The notes: generated from the sequence alone by a model not told the origin. 9,126 nucleotides of DNA from Methanobrevibacter sp. (GCA_016838945.1 JADLKP010000077.1:1-9126), one strand, 5' to 3'; shown: positions 1 through 6,363, counted from the stretch's first letter. Translations and numbers: made by a program.

Positions 1-88
1 ATAAAATAATTATAAATAGATAAAATAATTAAAAAATAGAAAAAACATTAAAAAAATAAAAGGAAAAGTAAATGAAATAAAAATAATC
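1..88 (-). terminator. Oligo-T terminator region after the TelA-family gene
   Basis: Read on the minus strand, the sequence after the TelA stop codon (89) is a series of T-rich runs, including several of 5 to 7 T's between about 20 and 60. Oligo-T tracts without a strong hairpin are the normal intrinsic terminator in archaea. No coding sequence is visible in these 88 bases. Confidence 0.5.
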
Positions 89-1213
89 TTATTTCATTTC
101 AATTTTGTCAACCACTTTTTGTCCTTCTTCAGCCATTTCATTGAATGCAATTATGGTCTGTTGCATTTGAGGAAGCGCTTGATTCTTGTAATTGCTTACA
201 TCTTCAATTGCAGCTAATGCTTCAGCGAATGATGCCTTAAGGACTTCAGGGGAAATCATTGTTTCCATGCTTTGCTTTTGAATCTCGTTTCCTTGTTCTC
301 TTAACATTCTGGAAGTTGATTCAATAACAGCTTCAGTAGTATCATTAAGTGCTTTAATCTTTTTGATTACAACTTGTTGGTTGTATAATGCGCTTGCAAC
401 CATAATACCGTTTCTAAGTGCAGTTACAGTTACGGTTTTAGCACGTTGAACTCCTCTGATCAATTCCTTGTTGTTTCTTCTTACAACATTCAAGGAGATG
501 ATTCCTTGTTCGTTTACAACAATCATTTGTTGCATGTCCATGATTCTTTGTCTAAGTGGGAACAGCACTTCTTCACGTACAAAATCAATTTTATGTTGGT
601 CTACACCTTCAATTTCAGCCTGACGGATTTGCTGCTCAATGGATAGGTCCATTTGCTTACCTAATTCAATGTCAGTCATGAGCTTTTTGGTCAATTCCCT
701 TAAATAGGTTTCCTCAGCAAGAAGGGTTGTGTTGTCATTCTGCAATACCTTGCTGCTTGTATCAAGAGAGACAAGAATGTTTGAGATAGCTTCATCAGCC
801 TGTTCGTATTTGCTGAAGTAATTCCTGATTGGCTTCAAGAGTTTTCCTAAGAATCCTGATTGTTGGAATTCAATTGCAGACGGATCCAAGTTTCTGATTT
901 CCTTGTCAAGCTCTTCCAATTTGTTACCAATATTGGTTGCTTCATCTCCACCTTTGGACAAATCCTTAAATCTTGTGTTGATGAGATTGTTCTTGTTTGC
1001 AGATCTGTTGATTGCATTAAGACCGAAGTCATCCAAAGGCTTTAGGATTTCCTCTCTTGCAGCTACATCATTGAAGTCAGATTCAAAGATTGCAACAGCA
1101 TTGTCATCAGCTTGCTTTTTGATTTCATCATTTGGTAATTTTTCTTCTTCTTCCTTCAAGCTTTTGTCAACATCTTCTTTAATTTCATTTATATCAAGTG
1201 AAAATTCAGACAT
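89..1213 (-). CDS. TelA-family (toxic anion resistance) protein
   Basis: This 374-residue soluble, largely helical protein matches the TelA/KlaA family (PF05816). Recognisable blocks are the LDPSAIEF...GFLGKLLKPIRNYF segment near residues 109-133, the long helical middle with EETYLREL near 167, and the conserved core around 246-300 (NNKELIRGVQRAKTVTVTAL, then ALNDTTEAVIESTSRML). Length is typical of the family. The start is supported by an AGGGTGAT ribosome binding site a few bases before the ATG. TelA proteins were named from tellurite-resistance plasmids, but the chromosomal copies have no settled biochemical role; membrane or cell-envelope stress is often suggested. The N-terminal 60 residues are acidic and low in complexity. 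The zinc-ribbon gene 166 bp upstream is on the same strand, resembling bacterial loci where telA sits beside another small accessory gene. A TATA box and a perfect inverted repeat lie upstream, so it probably has its own regulated promoter. The family call is firm; the function is uncertain. Confidence 0.9.
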   Translation of the reverse strand: MSEFSLDINEIKEDVDKSLKEEEEKLPNDEIKKQADDNAVAIFESDFNDVAAREEILKPLDDFGLNAINRSANKNNLINTRFKDLSKGGDEATNIGNKLEELDKEIRNLDPSAIEFQQSGFLGKLLKPIRNYFSKYEQADEAISNILVSLDTSSKVLQNDNTTLLAEETYLRELTKKLMTDIELGKQMDLSIEQQIRQAEIEGVDQHKIDFVREEVLFPLRQRIMDMQQMIVVNEQGIISLNVVRRNNKELIRGVQRAKTVTVTALRNGIMVASALYNQQVVIKKIKALNDTTEAVIESTSRMLREQGNEIQKQSMETMISPEVLKASFAEALAAIEDVSNYKNQALPQMQQTIIAFNEMAEEGQKVVDKIEMK

Positions 1214-1255
1214 AATATCACCCTTTATTTACACACAAAAATTAATAATAAAATG

Positions 1256-1290
1256 TGTCATATAATTTTATGACATATCTTATTTATAAA
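1256..1290 (-). promoter_or_regulatory. TelA-gene promoter: TATA box plus perfect dyad
   Basis: On the minus strand a TATA box (TTTATAAATA, 1290-1281) is followed at 1275-1256 by the inverted repeat TGTCATA / TATGACA with a 6-nt spacer. Transcription should start about 25 nt after the TATA box, so the dyad covers the likely start site, where an archaeal repressor would block RNA polymerase. TATA placement and dyad are seen; regulation is inferred. Confidence 0.55.
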
Positions 1291-1313
1291 CTTTTGCTTT
1301 TTTTATATAAAAA

Positions 1314-1332
1314 TTTCTTAAAAATCAAGAAA
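1314..1332 (-). terminator. Weak hairpin with T-run after the zinc-ribbon gene
   Basis: On the minus strand TTTCTT (1332-1327) pairs with AAGAAA (1319-1314) and is followed by TTTTT. It lies between the zinc-ribbon stop and the TelA promoter and may end the upstream transcript. The stem is short and A/T only, so the call is weak. Confidence 0.35.
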
Positions 1333-1379
1333 TAAAACTAATGTCTCTTTTTTTCATAAAAATCGGACATGAAATTATA

Positions 1380-2018
1380 TTATTCGTAATTCTTTACAGA
1401 ATCGATTAGATCATTCATTTCTTTTATAAGATTGCTTATTTCATCATCAGAACCGTCATCACCATTGCTGATGCTAATAATAAGTTCACTTTGAAGGTCA
1501 TTCATCTTCCCAACAATTTCTTGGAGGGTTTTTACCTTATTCTTAAGCTCATCAGCTATCTTTTGGGAATATTCATCAGATAGTTCAATCATATTCTCTG
1601 CTGCATCGGCTTCCTTGAAGAAGCTTACCCTGCAGCTGTCAACTTCTTCCTTGAATCTATAATAGGACAATTGCCCAGCTGGAAACTTCTGTTCAAGCAA
1701 TTTCAATACATTTTTTTCTTTCCTTTCATAGGTTTCCTTCAGCTTTGTGATTTCCTTTTTATAGTATGAATAGTCTGAAGCATTGATTGCAGCTGTATTT
1801 TTAGAACTGGAGGAACTGGAATAGGACTCTTGAGATGCGTTTTTAGACTTGTTTGCCTGTGACAAATCAATACCGTCAACTACCTTGCTTGGCTCATATT
1901 TGGAAGTTTTAGTCGCTGTTTCCACTTTCTCATCCAATCTCTTCCCACAATTAGGACAGAAATGATCCTCTGGAAAAAGCTTAAATCCACAGTATATGCA
2001 ATAATTGTCCTTAGCCAT
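1380..2018 (-). CDS. Zinc-ribbon protein with serine linker and coiled-coil tail
   Basis: The protein has 212 residues. An N-terminal zinc ribbon uses Cys7-x2-Cys10 and Cys21-x2-Cys24 (YCIYCGF and FCPNCGKRL), the common archaeal four-cysteine zinc-ribbon pattern. A hydrophilic linker with a run of serines (about 63-72) leads to a charged helical region from about 85 to the C-terminus that looks like a coiled coil, with a short acidic glycine/aspartate patch (GDDGSDDE) near 185. No signal peptide or membrane segment is visible, so it is probably cytoplasmic. GGGGAAG precedes the ATG by a few bases. The ribbon-plus-coil layout suggests a scaffold or protein-interaction role, but no enzymatic domain is seen and I cannot name a function. 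Same strand as, and directly upstream of, the TelA-family gene, so the two may work together. Confidence 0.85.
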   Translation of the reverse strand: MAKDNYCIYCGFKLFPEDHFCPNCGKRLDEKVETATKTSKYEPSKVVDGIDLSQANKSKNASQESYSSSSSSKNTAAINASDYSYYKKEITKLKETYERKEKNVLKLLEQKFPAGQLSYYRFKEEVDSCRVSFFKEADAAENMIELSDEYSQKIADELKNKVKTLQEIVGKMNDLQSELIISISNGDDGSDDEISNLIKEMNDLIDSVKNYE

Positions 2019-2375
2019 AGTCTTCCCCTACGATTTTCGTTTTTATTATTATAATATCTATATTTTTCAAACTTATTATAACATTGATAGTATTTAAAGT
2101 TTTAGATTGGATTTTAGTATTGATTTAATTGAAATAATGATTGATTAAATGGGCAATGTATAAAAATCTATCATAATAATTAGTTATTGTTTCATTTAAA
2201 CAAATCTGTCCTATTCATTTCTGATATTCTAATTTCTAAATATTATATATATACCACCACTTATTAAATCCGCCAAATATTAAATAATAACTAAAATCAG
2301 TATAGTTATTAATCAAAAACAATATATTAAGTAATGTTACTATAACATAGTTATAAAAATTATGGAGAAATTATC
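2019..2375. promoter_or_regulatory. Divergent intergenic region between zinc-ribbon gene and metY
   Basis: No gene is seen in these 357 bases. For the minus strand, possible TATA boxes are TTTAAATA (2098-2091) and TTATAATAA (2081-2073); I cannot choose between them. An inverted repeat TTGTTT-N5-AAACAA lies at 2187-2203. The metY-proximal part carries the elements listed separately at 2287-2367. The rest is plain A/T-rich sequence. Confidence 0.5.
2287..2367 (+). promoter_or_regulatory. metY promoter with two ATAGTTAT-containing dyads
   Basis: A probable TATA box (AATATATTA) lies at 2321-2329, and GGAGA at 2364-2368 is the ribosome binding site before the ATG at 2376. Two dyads flank the TATA box: ATAACTA (2287-2293) with TAGTTAT (2303-2309), and ACTAT-AAC-ATAGT at 2339-2351. 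Both contain the word ATAGTTAT (2302-2309 and 2347-2354). The second overlaps the expected transcript start. This looks like a paired operator, perhaps for sulfur or methionine control; the regulator is unknown. Confidence 0.5.
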
Positions 2376-3659
2376 ATGACAAGAAAATATGGAGACAGAA
2401 CCTTAGAGGTACATGCTGGCCAGGAAGAGGCAGATCCATTTACTGGAGCAAGAGCAGTTCCTATTTATCAGACAAGCTCATATGTATTTGAAAGCGCTGA
2501 ATATGCAGCTAACATATTTGCTCTTAAAGAGCCAGGTAACATTTATACAAGATTAAACAACCCTACCAATGAAGTGTTTGAGAAAAGGGTTGCAGCTATT
2601 GAAGGCGGTGTAGGTGCATTGTCACAGGCTAGTGGTATGGCAGCAATCGCCTTGGCCATCATGAATTTAGCCCAATGCGGAGATGAAATAGTATCTGGAA
2701 ACAATCTTTATGGTGGAACATATAACCTATTCAAAAATACATTGAATAAATTCGGAATAACAGTTAATTTTGTTGATTCTCAGGATACACAGGCTTTTGA
2801 AGATGCAATTACAGACAAGACAAAAGCATTATACTGCGAATCAATCGGTAACCCTAAATTGGATGTTCCTGACTTTGAAGTATTGGCAGATATTGCCCAC
2901 AGGCATGGAATTCCTTTAATAGTTGATAATACATCTGCTATCGGCATGGTGAAGCCTATTGAACATGGAGCGGATATCGTTGTTCATTCCGCTACAAAGA
3001 TCATTGGTGGACATGGCACATCACTTGGAGGAACCATTGTAGATTCAGGCAATTTCGACTGGACCAACGGCAAGTTCCCAGAGTTTACAGAACCTGATGA
3101 CACCTATCATGGCCTTGTTTATGTAGATGCATTCGGTGAAGCGGCTTACATCACCAAGGCACGTGTACAGATGATGAGGGATTTAGGAACATGCATCAGT
3201 CCATTCAATTCATTCCTGCTTCTTCAAGGACTTGAAACAATGTCTCTAAGAGTCAAGCAACACACTGAAAACGCCCTTGAAGTCGCTGAATTCCTTGACC
3301 AGCATGAACTTGTATCATGGGTTAACTATCCGGGTTTGGAAGATAACCCTAACCATGAGACTGCAAAGAAATATCTCAATGGCAAATATGGCTGTGTGCT
3401 TGGTTTTGGAATTAAGGGAGGCATAGAGGAAGGCAAGAAGTTCATTGAAAACGTTGAGCTATTGTCACACCTTGCAAATATCTGTGATGCTAAAACACTT
3501 GTAGTGCATCCAGCTTCCACTACACATTCCACAATGTCACCTGAAGAACAGGTTGATAGCGGTGTGACTCCAGACTTCATCAGAATGTCTGTAGGAATTG
3601 AAAACGTTGAAGACATCATTGCAGATATCGATCAGGCTTTAAGGAAAGCTGTTGAATAG
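2376..3659 (+). CDS. metY: O-acetylhomoserine sulfhydrylase (PLP-dependent)
   Basis: A 427-residue enzyme of the Cys/Met-metabolism PLP family, of the usual length for MetY. Expected reaction: O-acetyl-L-homoserine plus sulfide gives L-homocysteine and acetate, feeding methionine synthesis in the cytoplasm. Visible motifs are YTRLNNPT (57-64), the SQASGMAAIALA cofactor-loop region (83-94), the LYGGTYNLF block (111-119), VDNTSA (183-188) with the cofactor-binding Asp, and the PLP lysine Lys208 in VVHSATKIIGGHG. The long MetY-type insert after GGTIVDSG and the HPASTTHS segment near 377-384 favour MetY over the shorter cystathionine gamma-synthase or lyase groups. VDNTSAIG replaces the more usual VDNTF at the same site, a mild oddity. 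It stands alone on the plus strand with its own promoter and a T-tract terminator. O-succinylhomoserine or another activated homoserine as substrate cannot be excluded from sequence. Confidence 0.95.
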   Translation: MTRKYGDRTLEVHAGQEEADPFTGARAVPIYQTSSYVFESAEYAANIFALKEPGNIYTRLNNPTNEVFEKRVAAIEGGVGALSQASGMAAIALAIMNLAQCGDEIVSGNNLYGGTYNLFKNTLNKFGITVNFVDSQDTQAFEDAITDKTKALYCESIGNPKLDVPDFEVLADIAHRHGIPLIVDNTSAIGMVKPIEHGADIVVHSATKIIGGHGTSLGGTIVDSGNFDWTNGKFPEFTEPDDTYHGLVYVDAFGEAAYITKARVQMMRDLGTCISPFNSFLLLQGLETMSLRVKQHTENALEVAEFLDQHELVSWVNYPGLEDNPNHETAKKYLNGKYGCVLGFGIKGGIEEGKKFIENVELLSHLANICDAKTLVVHPASTTHSTMSPEEQVDSGVTPDFIRMSVGIENVEDIIADIDQALRKAVE

Positions 3660-3674
3660 ATAAAAATAGCAAAT

Positions 3675-3719
3675 AGAGGATAAAACCTCTTTAAAAAATA
3701 ATTCTTTTTTTCTTTTTTT
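3675..3719 (+). terminator. metY terminator: short hairpin and poly-T tracts
   Basis: AGAGG (3675-3679) pairs with CCTCT (3686-3690) over a 6-nt loop, 16 bases after the metY stop codon. It is followed by long T tracts at about 3704-3719 (runs of seven T's). The poly-T stretch alone would serve as an archaeal terminator. Confidence 0.7.
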
Positions 3720-3801
3720 AGAGACTGTAAAATTTTATAGGCTTTTTTTAAAAATTATTTCTATTCGTAATCGAACGAATTAAATAAGAATAGATAAAAA
3801 A

Positions 3802-3849
3802 AGTGGGGAAATCCCCACTAGCAGGTAGTTTTAAGAAAAATCTTAAAAC
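3802..3849 (+). ncRNA. Tandem perfect hairpins, candidate small RNA
   Basis: Two adjacent perfect stems lie in a gene-free stretch. AGTGGGG (3802-3808) pairs with CCCCACT (3813-3819) over loop AAAT, and GTTTTAAGA (3828-3836) pairs with TCTTAAAAC (3841-3849) over loop AAAA. The first stem is unusually G/C-rich for this DNA. A T-run (TGTTTTTTG, about 3871-3879) could end a plus-strand transcript. It could be a small RNA, part of the metY 3' untranslated region, or a bidirectional transcription barrier. The stems are seen; RNA status is inferred. Confidence 0.35.
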
Positions 3850-4002
3850 AATACGAACTTTATTAATAATTGTTTTTTGTAATATATAATCTTTTCTTAA
3901 TTGAAACTTTATTAAAGGGCAAAACTAAATAAAATACCTTAAATTATTATTTTAATTTATAAGAAGATTATAATATTAAAAAGAAGTGTAAAAATTTATC
4001 AA

Positions 4003-4040
4003 AAAAATAAAAAAATTAGAAAAAGTTGTGAAAAACACAA
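4003..4040 (-). terminator. Terminator of the 216-residue hypothetical gene
   Basis: Just after the stop codon at 4052 the minus strand carries TTGTG / CACAA (4040-4036 with 4030-4026, 5-nt loop) followed by several T runs (about 4022-4003, up to seven T's). Hairpin and T tracts together make a clear intrinsic terminator. Confidence 0.65.
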
Positions 4041-4051
4041 AAAAAAAGATT

Positions 4052-4702
4052 TTAGTATAAGTCTGGACCAGCATACTCATTTTCTTCAGTATACACTCTA
4101 ATCAATGTATCAACTGTATCCTCATACATCAATCTGTAGCCGATTGCACCGCCGAATTTGCTTTCAAGATTATTTAATGCCTTGTTGGCACCAGGACTGC
4201 AGTTATTGATAATATACCACATTCCATGAGGAGTGTAAATGAATAGTTCACCGTATCCATCTTCTGCACCATTCTTGAAGCCATCTGCAGGATCATAAAT
4301 CTTGGTGGAATGGATAGCAAGCCTACTTAAGTCTTGTTTTGGTTGTGTTCCGCTTTTAAAGAGCATTGTGAGCCAATTGTAGACTTGGTCCTTGAATTGA
4401 ACCTTTTTGATAGGATCAGACATCTTTTCTTCTATATTCTTTCTTCTTTTTTCCAATGTATTTGTTATTCCTAATATCTCCTCTACTTTAGGAACATCCT
4501 CTTCCAAGCATCTGTATCCTTCTGGACGTCCTGTAACCTTGATGTTACCTTCTACAAAGTCCATCCTTTTCCATTTTCTCATGTATCGCTTCACTTTCTC
4601 CCATTCCTCGTCTGGTATTTTCTTGTTTAATCCATATAGATAACCATATTCCATTGCATCATAACATTTTGTTTCTAATTTTAATTCATTGTCTGCAGCC
4701 AT
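4052..4702 (-). CDS. Hypothetical protein, 216 residues
   Basis: I do not recognise this protein. It is soluble-looking, with no signal peptide or membrane helix. The N-terminal third is charged and helical and rich in Lys, Arg, Glu and Trp (DEEWEKVKRYMRKWKRMDF, about 31-49). The middle has a charged coil (LEKRRKNIEEKM, about 83-94). The C-terminal half mixes aromatic strands and glycine turns (GYGELFIYTPHGMWYIINN, about 149-167), suggesting a small alpha/beta domain. No catalytic motif stands out. The ATG at 4702 is preceded by a weak GGGAT ribosome site and a good TATA box with a 23-bp perfect dyad, so the gene looks functional and regulated. Its base composition resembles metY and TelA more than the island to its right. 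Likely a lineage-specific methanogen protein. Confidence 0.8.
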   Translation of the reverse strand: MAADNELKLETKCYDAMEYGYLYGLNKKIPDEEWEKVKRYMRKWKRMDFVEGNIKVTGRPEGYRCLEEDVPKVEEILGITNTLEKRRKNIEEKMSDPIKKVQFKDQVYNWLTMLFKSGTQPKQDLSRLAIHSTKIYDPADGFKNGAEDGYGELFIYTPHGMWYIINNCSPGANKALNNLESKFGGAIGYRLMYEDTVDTLIRVYTEENEYAGPDLY

Positions 4703-4719
4703 GATATCCCTTTTTTATC

Positions 4720-4757
4720 TTTGTTTATATTATATAAACAAATTGATTATATAAATT
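4720..4757 (-). promoter_or_regulatory. Promoter with 23-bp perfect dyad upstream of the 216-residue gene
   Basis: The arms TTTGTTTATA (4720-4729) and TATAAACAAA (4733-4742) are perfect inverted copies with a 3-nt spacer. On the minus strand a TATA box (TTTATATAATC, about 4757-4747) lies just upstream. The predicted transcript start, about 25 nt past the TATA box, falls inside the dyad, the classic place for an archaeal repressor operator. The long perfect symmetry is seen; the regulator is unknown. Confidence 0.6.
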
Positions 4758-4799
4758 TATGGATAAAATTATTTAAATAAGATATTAATTTAAAAGTGT

Positions 4800-5280
4800 T
4801 TAATCAGGATATCTCTTTTTGAATTCCAATTTTGCTTTAGAACGTATTTCTGGATAAGAACAATAGCATTTATCTAATGGATTATTCGAATCTTTATATC
4901 GGCAATTGTCTCTGCAATGAGGAACTTTTGAATAATCAATTGCCCTTTCAAGTTTTTTTGTATCTTCTGATGGAGTAGTGCAAGTCCCCATATCCATTGA
5001 TGCAGCAGGTTTATTAATAATTTTCAAATCCGTGTTCTTTTCAATCCAATGCATAAACTCATTATCTCCAAATTCAGATTCCCAACAAATAGACTCTGGT
5101 TCAAAATTATCTAAACATCTGGAAAAATCATGTTTTTTTTGCCTTAATTTCCTCACATACATATTTATATGCATTTATGACTATATTTTCAAATTCCTTT
5201 TGGGAATAAAATGTTTCTGAATAATAAACATCTTTATCATAAGAATCATGTGTTCCACCTTCAATAATATAAAAATACAT
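4800..5280 (-). pseudogene. Frameshifted hypothetical gene downstream of the HEPN/partner pair
   Basis: Two open frames join into one gene. Frame one starts at ATG 5280, eight bases after a GGGGG ribosome site, and encodes 50 residues beginning MYFYIIEGGTHDSYDKD before a stop at 5130-5128. Frame two continues to the stop at 4800. The switch falls at a run of eight A's on the minus strand (5140-5133); with seven A's the frames fuse into 159 residues. The isolated downstream frame (ATG at 5174) has no ribosome site, so it is not the natural start. The C-terminal part has several Cys and His (HCRDNC, then CYCSYP), perhaps a metal site. The gene begins 40 bases after the partner gene and probably shares its operon. 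I do not recognise the family. The shift may be a real mutation, slippage-tolerated expression, or a sequencing error in the homopolymer. Confidence 0.7.
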
Positions 5281-5320
5281 TCTATACCCCCATCATACTT
5301 TATAAAATTACGCATCCATA

Positions 5321-5755
5321 TTATATCTCTGCCCTTAAACTAATGGAATAATAAGTGCAAAAATCTTCATAATTTTTTAAGCTGACAAATTCTGAAAGCA
5401 GATCATCATATTTGAACATATCATCTTTAAAATTTCCTTCTGGATTAATTATATATGTAAATAAAATATCCATTTCTCTAAATTCCGGGTCTTCTACATA
5501 TTTTAAATAAAGAAAAGCCTTGGGATAATATTTTTTTATTAAACCATGAGTTTCTAAAATGAACTCCATTATTCCATCTTTATCCTTAATAAAATCAAAA
5601 ATCTCCTTTGGATTTACCAAATTTAATTTAATTTGATCATTTGATAAATCCATTATATTATAATTATCAGAAAAGCTTTCTGTTTCATTAAAATGCAAAA
5701 TCCTCTCTTTTATGTTTAAATTTAACATTTTATCACATACCTTAAACCATTTCAT
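5321..5755 (-). CDS. Acidic partner protein of the HEPN-like gene
   Basis: This 144-residue soluble protein has an acidic N-terminus, an NPKEI segment at 48-52, and a core of the form YYPKAFLYLKYVEDPE (76-91) followed by a strand and a helix (KYDDLLSEF, about 115-123). The pattern of Phe/Tyr-Pro then Leu-x-x-x-Val-x-Asp-Pro-Glu resembles small proteins I recall as common in cyanobacteria and some archaea, often near HEPN-type genes; that memory is not a database result. It is not the MNT nucleotidyltransferase usually paired with HEPN toxins: no GSxAxG motif is present. The gene overlaps the HEPN stop codon (ATGA at 5755-5752), indicating translational coupling. An internal ATG at 5728 could be the real start, because the decayed copy begins at that point. 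It is probably the antitoxin or regulatory half of a pair; this is inference. Confidence 0.75.
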   Translation of the reverse strand: MKWFKVCDKMLNLNIKERILHFNETESFSDNYNIMDLSNDQIKLNLVNPKEIFDFIKDKDGIMEFILETHGLIKKYYPKAFLYLKYVEDPEFREMDILFTYIINPEGNFKDDMFKYDDLLSEFVSLKNYEDFCTYYSISLRAEI

Positions 5756-6126
5756 TTATCTTTAATTTTTTCCATAATATTCAAAAGTTCTTTTGACTTG
5801 AATTTTGTGAAATTAACATTTTTCATATTAAAATTTTCATCATAATCCGCATTATTCCTTAAATCCCTTAATTCATTTAATTTTATACCGATTTTTCTAT
5901 CTGTATCAGATTTAGATATTTTAAATTCATCAATTAAATTTTGATGAACACTCGGTCCTTTTAAAGTTTTTTTATTCCTTTTTTTATAAATATCCCTTGC
6001 TAATAAAAAACAAGTTTGATAATATCTTCCTACAGCGGTTATTTGATATTCCTCATTTTTTGAAAACATTCTGAGATGTTCACCTACATGCCAAAACTTA
6101 ATCCAATTAAATCCAATAAAAATCAT
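5752..6126 (-). CDS. UPF0332/HEPN-like protein, putative toxin component
   Basis: The 124-residue helical protein fits the UPF0332 branch of the HEPN superfamily. It shows FNWIKFWHVGEHL (6-18), the AVGRYYQTCFLLARD helix (31-45) matching the family's S-R-x-Y-Y-A pattern, SVHQNLIDEF (59-68), and LRDLRNNADYD (86-96). Many HEPN proteins are RNases with R-x4-6-H; here the site reads R-N-x-A-D-Y (90-95) with Asp in place of His, so ribonuclease activity is not assured. The gene heads a likely operon of three (HEPN, partner, frameshifted third gene), with a TATA box at 6189-6182 and AAGGAGG at 6150-6144. That ribosome site is unusually far (17 nt) from the only usable ATG, which is itself preceded by GGGG. 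The first 75 bases of codons 3-27 recur exactly at 9052-9126. The family call is good; the toxin role is inferred. Confidence 0.8.
   Translation of the reverse strand: MIFIGFNWIKFWHVGEHLRMFSKNEEYQITAVGRYYQTCFLLARDIYKKRNKKTLKGPSVHQNLIDEFKISKSDTDRKIGIKLNELRDLRNNADYDENFNMKNVNFTKFKSKELLNIMEKIKDK
6046..6120. repeat. 75-bp exact direct repeat, copy 1 (in intact HEPN gene)
   Basis: This stretch, coding for residues 3-27 of the intact HEPN-like protein, is identical at all 75 positions to 9052-9126, in the same orientation. The match stops sharply at 6046/9052 on one side and runs off the window on the other. Confidence 0.95.
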
Positions 6127-6143
6127 CCCCTTTTTTCTTTAAT

Positions 6144-6215
6144 CCTCCTTTTTAACTTTAATTTAGTATTTATTTTAATAGTATATAAATCTTATAGTTT
6201 TATTTAACTATTAAA
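6144..6215 (-). promoter_or_regulatory. Promoter of the HEPN/partner operon
   Basis: On the minus strand a consensus archaeal TATA box (TTTATATA, 6189-6182) lies about 60 bases before the HEPN ATG, with a strong AAGGAGG at 6150-6144. An inverted repeat, TTTAATAG (6174-6181) with CTATTAAA (6208-6215), brackets the TATA box, as an autoregulatory operator of a toxin-antitoxin operon might. The TATA box is convincing; the operator is tentative because the DNA is so A/T-rich. Confidence 0.5.
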
Positions 6216-6309
6216 TTGATATAAACTTGCAAAATTAAAATTAAAGTGCAAATAATCCTTTAAATTTTTATAAATAGTTTACCATTCATAAAAATGGATT
6301 GGTTTTAAA

Positions 6310-6363
6310 TGAATCTTAATGCCTATACTTGTTTTTTATTTGATTTTCTTCGTTTTATCTTCA
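6310..6363. repeat. Diverged direct repeat, copy A (54 bp)
   Basis: Matches 7331-7387 in the same orientation with three substitutions and one 3-nt T-tract length difference. Read on the minus strand, both copies end an open frame as E-D-K-T-K-K-I-K-stop, and the differences fall after that stop. Read on the plus strand, both begin a short hydrophobic frame (M-P-I-L-V-F). I cannot tell which reading, if either, is meaningful. Confidence 0.75.

Noticed and set aside
446..1265. Plus-strand open frames opposite the TelA-family gene (446-646, 860-1045, 903-1265) and a minus-strand frame at 847-1032
   Set aside because: They lie in other frames of a well-supported gene, have no ribosome site and encode compositionally odd proteins rich in serine or leucine.
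3326..3619. Minus-strand frame inside metY
   Set aside because: Antisense shadow of a certain enzyme gene; no promoter or ribosome site.
3768..3880. tRNA or signal-recognition-particle RNA gene
   Set aside because: No cloverleaf or T-loop pattern, and the region is too short and A/T-rich for a housekeeping RNA.
4800..5174. A stand-alone 124-residue gene starting at ATG 5174
   Set aside because: The upstream frame from 5280 has a strong ribosome site and continues into it across the A8 run, so 5174 is an internal methionine of a frameshifted gene.
4407..5220. Plus-strand frames at 4407-4643 and 4978-5220
   Set aside because: Antisense to the 216-residue gene and to the frameshifted gene, both better supported by ribosome sites and protein-like sequence.
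5321..5755. MNT-type nucleotidyltransferase antitoxin as the HEPN partner
   Set aside because: The G-S-x-A-x-G motif and the following D-x-D/E pair of that family are absent.
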